A stretch of DNA of 64,000 nt from Pelomonas sp052436255 (GCA_052436255.1 JBQVNP010000005.1:36680-100679); one strand, 5' to 3'; positions 1 through 8,941 are shown, counted from the stretch's first letter. Notes: a model not told the origin generated them from the sequence alone. Numbers and translations: made by a program.

Positions 1-789
1 ACTCGCGGAGAGCGCCTCGAGTGAAGGCAAGCGCGCCTGCTCCAAAGCCCACACTGCCAACTGCTCGTCGAAGTCGTCGCCACCCAGCGCCGCATCGCCG
101 CCGGTCGCAACGACCTCGAAGACGCCGCGCGTCAGGCGCAGCAGCGAAATATCAAAAGTGCCCCCGCCCAGGTCGTAGACGGCATAGAGCCCTTCGCTGG
201 CATTGTCTAAACCGTAGGCGATGGCCGCGGCGGTAGGCTCGTTGATGAGGCGCAGGACCTTGATGCCAGCCAGCTCGGCGGCGTCCTTGGTCGCCTGGCG
301 CTGGGCGTCGTCGAAGTAGGCCGGCACCGTGATGACGGCGCCAAACAGGTCGTCGGCAAAGCTGTCCTCGGCGCGGAAGCGCAGCGTCGCAAGGATTTCG
401 GCCGATACCTCGACGGGGCTCTTCACGCCGTCGCGCGTGGCGATGGCCAGCATGCCGGGGCGGTCCTCGAACTGGTAAGACAGGCGCTCGCGATTGGCCA
501 CGTCCGCCAGGCTGCGACCCATGAAGCGCTTGACCGAGACAATCGTGTTCTCGGGGTCCTCGGCCTGCGCCGCGAGCGCGTCGGCGCCGATCTGGCGACG
601 ACCTTCGGGCAGGTAGCGCACGGCGGACGGCAAGATGACCCGGCCATGCTCATCGGGCAGGCATTCCGCCACGCCGTGGCGCACCGCGGCGACGAGGGAA
701 TGCGTCGTGCCGAGGTCGATACCGACGGCGATGCGGCGCTGGTGCGGGTCCGGCGAGGCGCCAGGTTCTGAGATCTGTAGAAGGGCCAT
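1..789 (-). CDS. hscA: Fe-S cluster assembly chaperone HscA, 3' part cut by window edge
   Basis: Hsp70-type ATPase that, with HscB, drives release of [2Fe-2S] clusters from IscU. I read it directly on the minus strand from ATG at 789; the frame is open to base 1, so about the first 263 residues are present and the C-terminal substrate-binding half lies outside. The nucleotide-binding signature GIDLGTTHS (near residue 24), the phosphate loop YDLGGGTFDISL and the motif INEPTAAAIAYGL are all visible. It starts 6 bases after the stop of hscB and ends the isc operon. The short N-terminal extension before the ATPase core and the hscB context distinguish it from DnaK. Confidence 0.95.
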   Translation of the reverse strand, partial: MALLQISEPGASPDPHQRRIAVGIDLGTTHSLVAAVRHGVAECLPDEHGRVILPSAVRYLPEGRRQIGADALAAQAEDPENTIVSVKRFMGRSLADVANRERLSYQFEDRPGMLAIATRDGVKSPVEVSAEILATLRFRAEDSFADDLFGAVITVPAYFDDAQRQATKDAAELAGIKVLRLINEPTAAAIAYGLDNASEGLYAVYDLGGGTFDISLLRLTRGVFEVVATGGDAALGGDDFDEQLAVWALEQARLPSLEALSAS

Positions 790-795
790 GGGTGT

Positions 796-1314
796 TCAGG
801 CATCCAGCGCGGCGAGGCGCTGGTCAATATCGGCACGGAAGCGCTGGATGAACATCAGCGCGCGGACCTGGGATGCAGCGGACGACGCGTCGTTGGCGTC
901 ATCGAGCAGCCGCTGGACCGCGGCAAGCGCCGCCGTTTCCGCCCGGGCCGCTTCGTCATCGAGTGCTGTCAGGGCGACTTCACCGTCGGCCTCGTCGAGC
1001 GCCTCGCGCCATGCCATCTGCTGCAGCAGGAAGGCAGCGGGCATCTGCGTGTTGTTCTCGGCCTGCACCGACGCGCCGCGCAACTCGCACAGGTAGGCTG
1101 CACGCTTGATCGGGTCGCGCAAGCGCTGGTAGGCCTCGTTGACGCGCATGGCCCACTGCATCGCCACGCGCTGGGCCGCAGCGCCTTCCGATGCAAATCG
1201 GTCGGGATGGACCTCGGCCTGTAGCGATTTCCAGCGCGCGTCGATGTCAGCGCGCACCTGGGCCTGCTGTTCATGCAGGCCGAAGAGCTGGAAGTCGTTG
1301 TCAGTGAGGCGCAT
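796..1314 (-). CDS. hscB: Fe-S cluster co-chaperone HscB
   Basis: J-domain co-chaperone that brings IscU to HscA and stimulates its ATPase. At 172 aa it has the usual family length. The N-terminal J domain carries the HPD tripeptide at residues 36-38 (EVHPDRF), and the C-terminal part is the helical IscU-binding bundle. It lies between iscA (59-base gap) and hscA in the isc operon, all on the minus strand. The start MRLTDNDFQLFGL matches the typical HscB N-terminus. Confidence 0.95.
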   Translation of the reverse strand: MRLTDNDFQLFGLHEQQAQVRADIDARWKSLQAEVHPDRFASEGAAAQRVAMQWAMRVNEAYQRLRDPIKRAAYLCELRGASVQAENNTQMPAAFLLQQMAWREALDEADGEVALTALDDEAARAETAALAAVQRLLDDANDASSAASQVRALMFIQRFRADIDQRLAALDA

Positions 1315-1373
1315 GGCGGGTGGAAAAGCAAAAGGCGCGGTTCACACCGCGCCTGTCGTGGATTGAGCAAGTT

Positions 1374-1697
1374 TCAGACACGGAAGGACTCGCCGCAGCC
1401 GCACTTGTCTTTCTCGCGCGGGTTGCGGAACTTGAAGCCTTCGTTGAGGCCTTCGCGGACGAAGTCCAGCTCGGTGCCATCGAGGTAAGGCAGGCTCTTG
1501 GGGTCAATGAGGATCTTGACCTCATGCCCTTCAAAGACCACGTCCTCGGGCGCCACCTCGTCGGCGTACTCCAGCTTGTAGGCCAGGCCGGAACAGCCCG
1601 TTGTCTTGACGCCCAGGCGCAGCCCCACGCCTTTGCCTCGCTTGGCGATGTAGCGCTTGACGTGGCGGGCGGCCGCCTCGGTCAGGGTCACCGACAT
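1374..1697 (-). CDS. iscA: A-type iron-sulfur cluster assembly protein IscA
   Basis: A-type carrier that receives clusters from the IscU machinery and passes them to apo-proteins. It is 107 aa, standard for IscA. The three conserved cysteines are present: C35 in TTGCSG, and C99 and C101 in the terminal CGCGES motif. Only one base separates its start from the stop of iscU, which indicates translational coupling in the isc operon. ErpA is the nearest alternative, but the operon position favours IscA. Confidence 0.95.
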   Translation of the reverse strand: MSVTLTEAAARHVKRYIAKRGKGVGLRLGVKTTGCSGLAYKLEYADEVAPEDVVFEGHEVKILIDPKSLPYLDGTELDFVREGLNEGFKFRNPREKDKCGCGESFRV

Positions 1698-1698
1698 A

Positions 1699-2085
1699 TC
1701 AGCCGGAATGCTTGGCGCGGTAGTCGTCCACCGCCGCCTTGATGGCGTCTTCGGCCAGGATGGAGCAGTGGATCTTGACCGGCGGCAGCGCCAGCTCCTC
1801 GGCGATCTGGGTGTTCTTGATCGTCAGCGCCTCGTCAAGGCTCTTGCCCTTGACCCATTCGGTCACGAGCGAGCTCGACGCAATGGCCGAGCCGCAACCG
1901 TAGGTCTTGAACTTGGCGTCCTCGATCAACCCGGTCGCCGGGTTGACCTTGATCTGCAGCTTCATCACGTCGCCGCACGCCGGCGCGCCGACCATGCCGG
2001 TGCCGACATCGTCGTCGCCGTTATCGAACTTGCCGACGTTGCGCGGGTTCTCGTAGTGGTCAACGACCTTTTCGCTGTATGCCAT
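1699..2085 (-). CDS. iscU: Fe-S cluster assembly scaffold IscU
   Basis: Scaffold on which IscS-derived sulfur and iron are assembled into [2Fe-2S]. The 128-aa protein has ligand cysteines C37 (APACGD, with the adjacent Asp39), C64 (YGCGSA) and C107 (IHCSIL). The HscA recognition peptide LPPVK is at residues 100-104, directly before C107. It follows iscS after 21 bases and precedes iscA after one base. No residue looks abnormal. Confidence 0.97.
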   Translation of the reverse strand: MAYSEKVVDHYENPRNVGKFDNGDDDVGTGMVGAPACGDVMKLQIKVNPATGLIEDAKFKTYGCGSAIASSSLVTEWVKGKSLDEALTIKNTQIAEELALPPVKIHCSILAEDAIKAAVDDYRAKHSG

Positions 2086-2106
2086 GGTGTTCTCCTGAGT
2101 CGCCTA

Positions 2107-3327
2107 TCAGTGGGCAGCCCACTGGATGGTCGAGATGTCGATGCCGTCCTTGTACATGTCCCAAAGCGGGGACAGTTCGCGCAGCTTGGCCACGCGGTCG
2201 GTCAGCACGCTGACCGCGTAGTCAACTTCTTCCTCGGTCGTGAAGCGGCCGATGGTCATGCGCAGCGAGCTGTGGGCCAACTCGTCGCTGCGGCCCAGGG
2301 CGCGCAGCACGTAGCTCGGCTCCAGGCTGGCCGAGGTGCAGGCGGAGCCCGACGACACCGCCAGCCCCTTGACGCCCATGATCAGGGATTCGCCCTCAAC
2401 GAAGTTGAACGAGATGTTCAGGTTGTGCGGCACGCGCCGCTCGATGTCACCGTTGATGAAAGTCTGCTCGATACCGGACAGGCCCTGGACCAACTTGTCG
2501 TGCAGCGCGCGGATACGCTCATTCTCGGCACCCATCTCCTCACGGGCGATGCGGAAGGCCTCGCCCATGCCGACGATCTGGTGCACCGGCAGCGTGCCGG
2601 AGCGCATGCCGCGCTCATGGCCGCCGCCGTGCATCTGCGCCTCAAGGCGGACGCGCGGCTTGCGCCGAACGTAGAGCGCGCCGATGCCCTTGGGGCCGTA
2701 GCTCTTGTGCGAGGCCAGGCTCATCAGGTCGATGGGCAGCTTGGCCATGTCGATCTCGACCTTGCCGGTGGCCTGGGCCGCGTCGACGTGGAAGATGATG
2801 CCGCGCTCGCGGCACAGGTTGCCGAGAGCCACAACGTCCTGGATGACACCGATCTCGTTGTTGACGAACATCACCGAGGCCAGGATGGTGTCAGCGCGCA
2901 GCGCCGCCTTGAAGGCCTCCAGGTCGACCAAGCCGCTTTCCAGCACGTCGAGATAGGTCACCTCGAAGCCCTGGCGCTCCAGCTCACGCATCGTGTCGAG
3001 CACGGCCTTGTGCTCGGTCTTGACGGTGATCAGGTGCTTGCCTCGCGTCTTGTAGAACTGCGCGGCACCCTTCAACGCAAGATTGTTGGACTCGGTCGCG
3101 CCAGAGGTCCAGACGATTTCGCGCGGGTCGGCGCCGATCAGCTCGGCGACCTGCACGCGCGCCTTCTCGACCGCCTCTTCCGCTTCCCAGCCCCAGGCGT
3201 GGCTGCGCGACGCCGGGTTGCCGAAGTGCTCGCGCAACCAGGGGATCATCGCGTCCACCACGCGGGGGTCGCACGGCGTCGTGGCACCGTAATCGAGGTA
3301 GATGGGGAAGTGCGGGGTCATGTCCAT
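2107..3327 (-). CDS. iscS: cysteine desulfurase IscS
   Basis: PLP enzyme that removes sulfur from L-cysteine for Fe-S clusters and tRNA thiolation. I placed the start at ATG 3327 (MDMTPHFPIYLDYGATTP); an ATG at 3321 is equally possible, and the open frame further upstream lacks family similarity. The PLP lysine is in SHKSYGPKG (about residue 210) and the mobile-loop catalytic cysteine in GSACTSASLEP (about 332). The length of 406 aa is normal for group I IscS. It lies 19 bases downstream of iscR. Confidence 0.95.
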   Translation of the reverse strand: MDMTPHFPIYLDYGATTPCDPRVVDAMIPWLREHFGNPASRSHAWGWEAEEAVEKARVQVAELIGADPREIVWTSGATESNNLALKGAAQFYKTRGKHLITVKTEHKAVLDTMRELERQGFEVTYLDVLESGLVDLEAFKAALRADTILASVMFVNNEIGVIQDVVALGNLCRERGIIFHVDAAQATGKVEIDMAKLPIDLMSLASHKSYGPKGIGALYVRRKPRVRLEAQMHGGGHERGMRSGTLPVHQIVGMGEAFRIAREEMGAENERIRALHDKLVQGLSGIEQTFINGDIERRVPHNLNISFNFVEGESLIMGVKGLAVSSGSACTSASLEPSYVLRALGRSDELAHSSLRMTIGRFTTEEEVDYAVSVLTDRVAKLRELSPLWDMYKDGIDISTIQWAAH

Positions 3328-3346
3328 GGAGCGACTGCTTGTTGTC

Positions 3347-3880
3347 TTACTTGCTGAACGCGTTGCCCAGCGCAAAAACCGAGTTCGGCGCCGTCACGCG
3401 GATCGGCTTGAGCACCGGCTGCGATGAGATCGCGCGCTTGACCGGCGCGGCCTCGACTTCGAAGCCCTTGGCGAGCTGCTCATCGGCCAGCTTGCGCAGA
3501 GACACGGAGTCGAGGTACTCGATCATTTTGGCGTTCAGGTTGGTCCAAAGTTCATGGGTGATGCAGCGACCGCTGTCCTCGCCCATGCAGTTTTCCTTGC
3601 CGCCGCAGCCGGTGGCGTCAAGCGCCTCGTCCACAGCGACGATGATGTCGGCAACGGTGATGTTCTCGGCCTTGCGGCCCAGCGAATATCCGCCTCCCGG
3701 GCCACGGGTGCTTTCCACCAGCTCATGGCGGCGCAGTTTGCCGAAAAGCTGCTCCAGGTAGGACAGCGAAATCTGCTGCCGTTGGCTGATCGCCGCCAGC
3801 GCCACGGGGCCAGTATTCTCGCGCAGCGCCAAGTCCAACATCGCGGTGACGGCAAACCGGCCTTTGGTGGTGAGACGCAT
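3347..3880 (-). CDS. iscR: Fe-S cluster assembly transcriptional regulator IscR
   Basis: Rrf2-family repressor and activator that senses [2Fe-2S] supply and autoregulates the isc operon. An N-terminal winged helix (MRLTTKGRFAVTAMLDLA) is followed by the cluster-binding segment with C92, C98, C106 and H109. The spacing between the second and third cysteine is two residues longer than in E. coli, as I remember for betaproteobacterial IscR. The start is supported by a strong AAAGGAG ribosome site about 8 bases upstream. It is first in the operon and 184 bases from uvrB; that gap holds the inverted repeats described separately. Confidence 0.96.
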   Translation of the reverse strand: MRLTTKGRFAVTAMLDLALRENTGPVALAAISQRQQISLSYLEQLFGKLRRHELVESTRGPGGGYSLGRKAENITVADIIVAVDEALDATGCGGKENCMGEDSGRCITHELWTNLNAKMIEYLDSVSLRKLADEQLAKGFEVEAAPVKRAISSQPVLKPIRVTAPNSVFALGNAFSK

Positions 3881-3911
3881 ACGAAACTCCTTTGCGAGAC
3901 GCCTGGACAGG

Positions 3912-3928
3912 ATTTGTCCAGGACAAAT
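3912..3928. repeat. perfect 17-bp palindrome in the iscR leader
   Basis: Eight-base arms ATTTGTCC and GGACAAAT surround a single central base, 32 bases upstream of the iscR start codon. It could be a protein-binding operator or, if transcribed, a small hairpin. It does not look like the IscR type 2 consensus. The right arm overlaps one arm of the larger inverted repeat at 3925-3977. Confidence 0.6.
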
Positions 3929-3977
3929 GATTCGGGGTTAACCCGGGACACCCGGACAATAGCCGAGCGAATCATTT
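3925..3977. repeat. 10-bp perfect inverted repeat spaced by 33 bases upstream of iscR
   Basis: AAATGATTCG at 3925-3934 and its exact reverse complement CGAATCATTT at 3968-3977. Both arms lie between iscR and uvrB. The proximal arm shares AAAT with the 3912-3928 palindrome, so the two structures could not form together in RNA. Confidence 0.6.
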
Positions 3978-3983
3978 CCGATC

Positions 3984-4007
3984 ATTTTACTCGACTAATC
4001 GGTCACG
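3984..4007 (-). promoter_or_regulatory. candidate iscR promoter with imperfect IscR type 1 site
   Basis: Read on the minus strand this contains GTGACCGATTAGTCGAGTA followed by a TAAAAT hexamer (3989-3984). It resembles the IscR type 1 operator (YYGACTR, A/T-rich centre, YAGTCRRSTA) but the centre is one base short and two conserved bases differ. No good -35 hexamer lies 17 bases above TAAAAT. Autoregulation by IscR is expected from the family; the exact site is inference. Confidence 0.4.
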
Positions 4008-4064
4008 CCCCAGCGTAGGCGGGTATCCCTAGATTCGAGCGGGGTTTAGCGCCCCTCAACCGAG

Positions 4065-6221
4065 CTAGCGCGGCGCACCGCCTTTGCGCGCGCTGTCCAA
4101 GGGAACAATGTTGTCGTGTACGCGTGCGCCAAAGGCCTGCTCACGCAGTTGGGCGAGCTGGTCTCGCATGCGGGCTGCCTGCTCGAACTCCAGGTTGCGC
4201 GCGTGCTCCAGCATTTGCTTTTCGAGCTGGGCGATACGTTTGGCCAGATCCTTCTCGGACAAGTCCTCGACCTTGGCTGCAGCGAGCAGCTTGGCATCGT
4301 CCCGGCCGGACTCCGCCGAGTAGACCCCGTCGATCAGGTCCTTGATGCGCTTGGTCACGCTGCGCGGCGTGATGCCGTTTTCCTCGTTGAAGGCAATCTG
4401 CTTGGCGCGCCGCCGCTCGGTTTCTCCGATGGCCTTGCGCATCGACTCGGTGATGCGGTCACCGTAGAGGATGGCCTTGCCGTTGACATTGCGGGCCGCG
4501 CGCCCGATGGTCTGGATCAGGCTGCGTTCGGCGCGGAGGAAGCCTTCCTTGTCCGCGTCAAGGATGGCAACCAGGGAAACCTCGGGGATATCCAACCCCT
4601 CACGCAGCAGGTTGATGCCCACCAACACGTCGAAGGCCCCCAGGCGCAGGTCACGCAGGATCTCGACGCGCTCCACCGTGTCGACGTCGGAGTGCAGGTA
4701 GCGCACCTTGACGCCGTTGTCGCTCAGGTAGTCGGTCAACTGCTCGGCCATGCGCTTGGTCAGCGTCGTGATGAGCACGCGCTCGTTGACCTCGACGCGC
4801 AACCGGATCTCCTGCAGCACATCGTCCACCTGGTGCGTGGCCGGCCGCACCTCGACCAGCGGGTCCACGAGGCCGGTGGGGCGTACCACCTGCTCGACCA
4901 CCTGGCCAGCATTGTCCTGCTCGTATTGGGCCGGCGTGGCGGACACGAAGATCGCCTGGCGCATCTTGCGTTCGAACTCGGCAAATTTCAGCGGCCGGTT
5001 GTCGAGTGCAGACGGCAGGCGAAAACCGTACTCCACCAGCGTCGTCTTGCGTGCCCGATCGCCGTTGTACATGCCGCCGAACTGACCGATCAGCACATGG
5101 CTCTCGTCCAGGAACATGAGGGCATCGGGCGGGAGGTAGTCCACCAGTGTCGGCGGGGGGTCGCCCGGCTGGGCGCCGGACAGGTGGCGCGTGTAGTTCT
5201 CGATGCCACGGCAGTGGCCCACCTCCTGCAGCATCTCCAAATCGAACCGGGTGCGCTGCTCGACGCGCTGCGCCTCAACCAGCTTGCCTTCCTTGACGAA
5301 GAAGTCGACACGCTCGCGCAGCTCCTGCTTGATGGCGTCGGTGGCCGACAGCACGCGCTCGCGCGGCGTCACGTAGTGGCTGCTGGGGTAGACGGTAAAG
5401 CGCGGGATCTTCTGGCGAATGTGCCCGGTGAGCGGGTCGAACAGCGACAGCGCTTCGATCTCGTCGTCGAACAGCTCAATGCGGATGGCCAGCTCCGAGT
5501 GCTCGGCCGGAAAGACGTCGATGGTGTCGCCCCGCACGCGGAAATGCCCACGCACAAACTCCATCTCGTTGCGCGTGTACTGCATGCGAATCAGGTGGGC
5601 GATGACGTCGCGCTGGCCCATCTTGTCGCCCACCCGCAGCGTCATGATCATCTGGTGGTAGTCGCTCGGGTTGCCGATGCCGTAGATGGCCGACACCGAC
5701 GCGACGATGATGACGTCGCGCCGCTCCAGCAGGCTCTTCGTGCAAGACAGCCGAAGCTGCTCGATATGCTCGTTGATCGCGCTGTCCTTCTCGATGAAGA
5801 GATCGCGCTGCGGCACATAGGCCTCGGGCTGGTAGTAGTCGTAGTAGCTGACGAAGTACTCGACCGCGTTGTTCGGAAAGAAGTCCCTGAACTCGCTGTA
5901 GAGCTGGGCGGCTAGCGTCTTGTTGGGTGCGAACACGATGGCCGGCCGGCCCAGGCGGGCGATGACATTGGCCATCGTGAAGGTCTTGCCCGAGCCGGTG
6001 ACGCCCAGCAGCGTCTGGTAACTCAAGCCATCGTTGATACCCTCGATCAATTGCTCAATCGCTGCCGGCTGGTCGCCCGCAGGCGGGAAGGGCTGGAACA
6101 GCTGGAACGGCGAGCCTTCGAAGCTGACGAATTCGCCCTTGCGTTCCTCCGTGTCGCTTTCGGAGCCGGGCTTGGCGTTCAAGGCTTCTTGCATGGGGGG
6201 AATCCCTGGGTTCACGGGCAA
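4065..6221 (-). CDS. uvrB: excinuclease ABC subunit UvrB
   Basis: DNA-damage recognition helicase of nucleotide excision repair, loaded by UvrA and partnering UvrC. Walker A GVTGSGKT is at residues 73-80, the DNA-wedging beta-hairpin region is YYDYYQPEAYVP, the Walker B-like motif is FLDESH, and helicase motif VI is QTIGRAARN. A C-terminal UVR domain (LEFEQAARMRDQLAQL) binds UvrC. At 718 aa it is slightly longer than E. coli UvrB because of an N-terminal tail of about 30 residues; a later start at Met10 is possible. It is transcribed divergently from the aminotransferase at 6310. Confidence 0.97.
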   Translation of the reverse strand: MPVNPGIPPMQEALNAKPGSESDTEERKGEFVSFEGSPFQLFQPFPPAGDQPAAIEQLIEGINDGLSYQTLLGVTGSGKTFTMANVIARLGRPAIVFAPNKTLAAQLYSEFRDFFPNNAVEYFVSYYDYYQPEAYVPQRDLFIEKDSAINEHIEQLRLSCTKSLLERRDVIIVASVSAIYGIGNPSDYHQMIMTLRVGDKMGQRDVIAHLIRMQYTRNEMEFVRGHFRVRGDTIDVFPAEHSELAIRIELFDDEIEALSLFDPLTGHIRQKIPRFTVYPSSHYVTPRERVLSATDAIKQELRERVDFFVKEGKLVEAQRVEQRTRFDLEMLQEVGHCRGIENYTRHLSGAQPGDPPPTLVDYLPPDALMFLDESHVLIGQFGGMYNGDRARKTTLVEYGFRLPSALDNRPLKFAEFERKMRQAIFVSATPAQYEQDNAGQVVEQVVRPTGLVDPLVEVRPATHQVDDVLQEIRLRVEVNERVLITTLTKRMAEQLTDYLSDNGVKVRYLHSDVDTVERVEILRDLRLGAFDVLVGINLLREGLDIPEVSLVAILDADKEGFLRAERSLIQTIGRAARNVNGKAILYGDRITESMRKAIGETERRRAKQIAFNEENGITPRSVTKRIKDLIDGVYSAESGRDDAKLLAAAKVEDLSEKDLAKRIAQLEKQMLEHARNLEFEQAARMRDQLAQLREQAFGARVHDNIVPLDSARKGGAPR

Positions 6222-6309
6222 AATTGCTGCGCTGCGAAACCAGGCAGGTTAGCGCACACCCTGAGTTTTCAACCTCTCCCTGCTGCCAACGCCCTTTCAG
6301 GAATCCCTC

Positions 6310-7500
6310 ATGTCTTCTCTGTTCGCCGAAGTCACCCTTGCTCCCCGTGATCCCATCCTCGGCCTGAACGAGCAGTTCAACGCCGACACGCGCCCGGGCA
6401 AGGTCAACCTCGGCGTCGGCGTCTACTACGACGAAGCCGGCAAGTTGCCGCTGCTGAAGTGCGTCCGGGAAGCCGAGGCCGCCATGGCCGCCGCCCCCAA
6501 GCCGCGCGGCTACCTGCCCATCGACGGCATCGCCGCCTATGACAAGGCGGTGCAAAAGCTGGTCTTCGGCAGCGAGTTGAAGAATGTCGCCACCGTGCAG
6601 GCCCTGGGCGGCACCGGCGCGCTGAAGATCGGCGCGGACTTCCTGCAGCAGCTCAACCCGACCTCCAAGGTGCTGATTTCCGACCCTAGCTGGGAGAACC
6701 ACCGCGCGCTGTTCACGCAGGCCGGCTTCACGGTCGAGACCTATCCCTACTACGACGCTGCCAACAAGGGCATCAACTTCGACGGCATGCTGGCCGCGCT
6801 GAACGCAGCGCCGGCCGGCACCGTCGTCGTGCTGCATGCCTGCTGCCACAACCCGACCGGCTATGACATCACGGCGGCCCAGTGGGCCCAGGTCGTCGCA
6901 GCCGTCAAGGCCAGGGGCCTGACACCCTTCCTGGACATGGCCTACCAGGGCTTTGGCTTCGGCCTGAAGGAAGACGGCGAGGCCGTGCGCCAGTTCATGG
7001 CCGCCGGTGTCGGCTTCTTCGTATCGACCAGCTTCTCCAAGAGCTTCTCGCTCTATGGCGAGCGCGTCGGCGCGCTGAGCGTCGTCTGCAGCAGCGACGA
7101 GGAAGCCGTGCGGGTGTTGTCCCAGCTCAAGATCATGATCCGAACCAACTACTCCAACCCGCCCACCCATGGTGCGCAGGTCGTCGCCCAGGTGCTGGGC
7201 GACGACAGGTTGCGCGCGTTGTGGGAGGAAGAGCTGGCCGGCATGCGCACCCGCATCAAGGCGATGCGCGGCGCGCTGGTGGCGGCGCTGAACGCAGCCG
7301 GTGTGACCCAGGACCTGGGCTTTGTCACCGAACAACTCGGCATGTTCAGCTACTCGGGTCTGTCGGCGCCGCAGATGCAGCGCCTGCGCAGCGAGTTTGG
7401 CGTCTACGGCGTCGACTCGGGCCGCATCTGCGTGGCGGCTCTGAACGAGGGCAATCTACCGACCGTTGCCGGTGCCATGGCCGCTGTCATCAAGGACTGA
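6310..7500 (+). CDS. aromatic/aspartate class I aminotransferase
   Basis: PLP-dependent transaminase of the AspC/TyrB group, predicted to move amino groups between aspartate or aromatic amino acids and 2-oxoglutarate. The 396-aa sequence has the family N-terminus (LAPRDPILGLNEQFNAD), the substrate-pocket stretch HACCHNPTGYD and the PLP lysine in STSFSKSFSLYGERVG. The gene stands alone, with uvrB divergent upstream and a strong hairpin just after its stop. TyrB- versus AspC-type specificity cannot be decided from sequence reading; the TyrB group is more usual in this clade. Confidence 0.88.
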   Translation: MSSLFAEVTLAPRDPILGLNEQFNADTRPGKVNLGVGVYYDEAGKLPLLKCVREAEAAMAAAPKPRGYLPIDGIAAYDKAVQKLVFGSELKNVATVQALGGTGALKIGADFLQQLNPTSKVLISDPSWENHRALFTQAGFTVETYPYYDAANKGINFDGMLAALNAAPAGTVVVLHACCHNPTGYDITAAQWAQVVAAVKARGLTPFLDMAYQGFGFGLKEDGEAVRQFMAAGVGFFVSTSFSKSFSLYGERVGALSVVCSSDEEAVRVLSQLKIMIRTNYSNPPTHGAQVVAQVLGDDRLRALWEEELAGMRTRIKAMRGALVAALNAAGVTQDLGFVTEQLGMFSYSGLSAPQMQRLRSEFGVYGVDSGRICVAALNEGNLPTVAGAMAAVIKD

Positions 7501-7520
7501 ACGCACCTTTGAAGTGCGCA

Positions 7521-7545
7521 GGATTGGCGGTTTGACCGCCAATCC
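7521..7545 (+). terminator. hairpin after the aminotransferase gene
   Basis: An 11-bp perfect stem (GGATTGGCGGT / ACCGCCAATCC) with a TTG loop, 20 bases after the stop codon. There is no clear U tract, so it may be a weak terminator or an mRNA-stabilising stem. Confidence 0.55.
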
Positions 7546-7621
7546 ATGTTGCAGCGCACAAGCAGGAAAGCGTTTTCTGGCACCATCGCGGCATTCCCGG
7601 CCCCTAGTTCAAGGTTTTGCC

Positions 7622-8941
7622 ATGCTGTATCAGCTCTTCGAAACCCAGCGCGCTCTGCTCAGCCCCTTCTCGGAGTTCGCCGCCGCATCGGCCAAGCTCT
7701 ACAGCCACCCGCTGTCCCCGTTCGCGCACACGCCGATGGCGCAGCGCCTGTCGGCTAGCCTGGACCTGGCGCACCGCCTCGCCAAGGACTACGAGAAGCC
7801 CGAGTTCGACATCAAGACGGTTGAGGTCGATGGCGTCGACGTCGCCGTGCAGGAGTTGGTGGCATTAGAAAAGCCCTTCTGCCGCCTGCTGCGCTTCAAG
7901 CGCTACACCGACGACCTCGGCGTGCTGTCCGAAATGAAGGACCAGCCCACGGTCCTCGTCGTCTCGCCCCTGTCCGGCCACCACAGCACCCTGCTGCGCG
8001 AGACCGTCAAGCAACTGCTGAAGAGCCATAAGGTCTACATCACCGACTGGACCGATGCGCGCATGGTGCCACTGGAAGTTGGCCCCTTCCACCTGGACGA
8101 TTACATCGCCTACGTGCAGGAGTTCATCCGCCATGTCGGCGGCGCCGACAGCCACGTCATCTCGGTCTGCCAACCCACCGTGCCGGTGCTGGCTGCCATC
8201 TCGTTGATGGCCAGCCGCGGCGAGCCGACACCGCGCAGCATGACCATGATGGGCGGGCCCATTGACGCCCGCAAGAGCCCGACGGCCGTCAACAACCTGG
8301 CCATGAACCGCAGCTACAGCTGGTTCGAGAACAACGTCATCTACCGCGTGCCCACCAACTTCCCTGGCGCCGGCCGCGCGGTCTACCCCGGCTTCCTTCA
8401 GCACACCGGCTTCGTGGCGATGAACCCGGACCGCCACCTGACTTCGCACTACGACTACTTCCTAGACCTGGTGCGCGGCGACGACGAGGGCGCCGAGGCG
8501 CATCGGCGCTTCTATGACGAATACAACGCCGTGCTCGACATGCCGGCCGAGTACTACCTCGACACCATCAAGACGGTTTTCCAGGACTTCGCCCTCGTCA
8601 ACGGCACGTGGCAGGTCAATGGCGAGTTCGTGCGGCCACAGGACATCACGACCACCGCGCTGCTGACTGTCGAGGGCGAGCTGGACGACATCTCCGGCGC
8701 TGGCCAGACCAAGGCCGCACATGACATCTGCTCGGGCGTGCCGAAGGCTCACCAGTTCCACTACGACGCCATCGGCGCGGGCCACTACGGCATCTTCTCG
8801 GGCCGCCGCTGGCGCGACAACGTCTACCCGGAAGTGCGCGATTTCATCGCCAAGTACGAAGCCGCGCCGCTGAAGAAAACCACCAAGGCCTCAACGACGA
8901 GGGCCACCGCACCGGCGCCACGCCCACGTCGCAAAGCGTGA
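7622..8941 (+). CDS. phaZ: intracellular polyhydroxyalkanoate (PHB) depolymerase PhaZ
   Basis: Mobilises intracellular PHB granules by thiolysis or hydrolysis. The 439-aa protein starts at MLYQLFETQ (ATG 7622) and matches the PhaZa1-type depolymerases. The nucleophile is Cys183 in the lipase-box-like SVCQPTVPVLA, the same number as in Cupriavidus PhaZa1. The acid is in VEGELDDISGAGQT and the histidine in GAGHYGIFSG. The C-terminus is a Lys/Arg/Ala/Pro-rich tail typical of granule-associated proteins. Its stop overlaps the GTG start of the next gene. It implies that the organism makes PHB. Confidence 0.93.
   Translation: MLYQLFETQRALLSPFSEFAAASAKLYSHPLSPFAHTPMAQRLSASLDLAHRLAKDYEKPEFDIKTVEVDGVDVAVQELVALEKPFCRLLRFKRYTDDLGVLSEMKDQPTVLVVSPLSGHHSTLLRETVKQLLKSHKVYITDWTDARMVPLEVGPFHLDDYIAYVQEFIRHVGGADSHVISVCQPTVPVLAAISLMASRGEPTPRSMTMMGGPIDARKSPTAVNNLAMNRSYSWFENNVIYRVPTNFPGAGRAVYPGFLQHTGFVAMNPDRHLTSHYDYFLDLVRGDDEGAEAHRRFYDEYNAVLDMPAEYYLDTIKTVFQDFALVNGTWQVNGEFVRPQDITTTALLTVEGELDDISGAGQTKAAHDICSGVPKAHQFHYDAIGAGHYGIFSGRRWRDNVYPEVRDFIAKYEAAPLKKTTKASTTRATAPAPRPRRKA

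Noticed and set aside
1657..3357. 566-aa plus-strand reading frame opposite iscU and iscS
   Set aside because: It lies fully antisense to well-conserved isc genes and has no recognisable domain; long antisense frames are common in high-GC DNA.
4116..5915. 599-aa plus-strand frame opposite uvrB
   Set aside because: Antisense shadow of uvrB with His/Val/Leu-rich low-meaning sequence.
6055..7335. 426-aa minus-strand frame opposite the aminotransferase
   Set aside because: Antisense to a clear class I aminotransferase and runs into uvrB; no family features.
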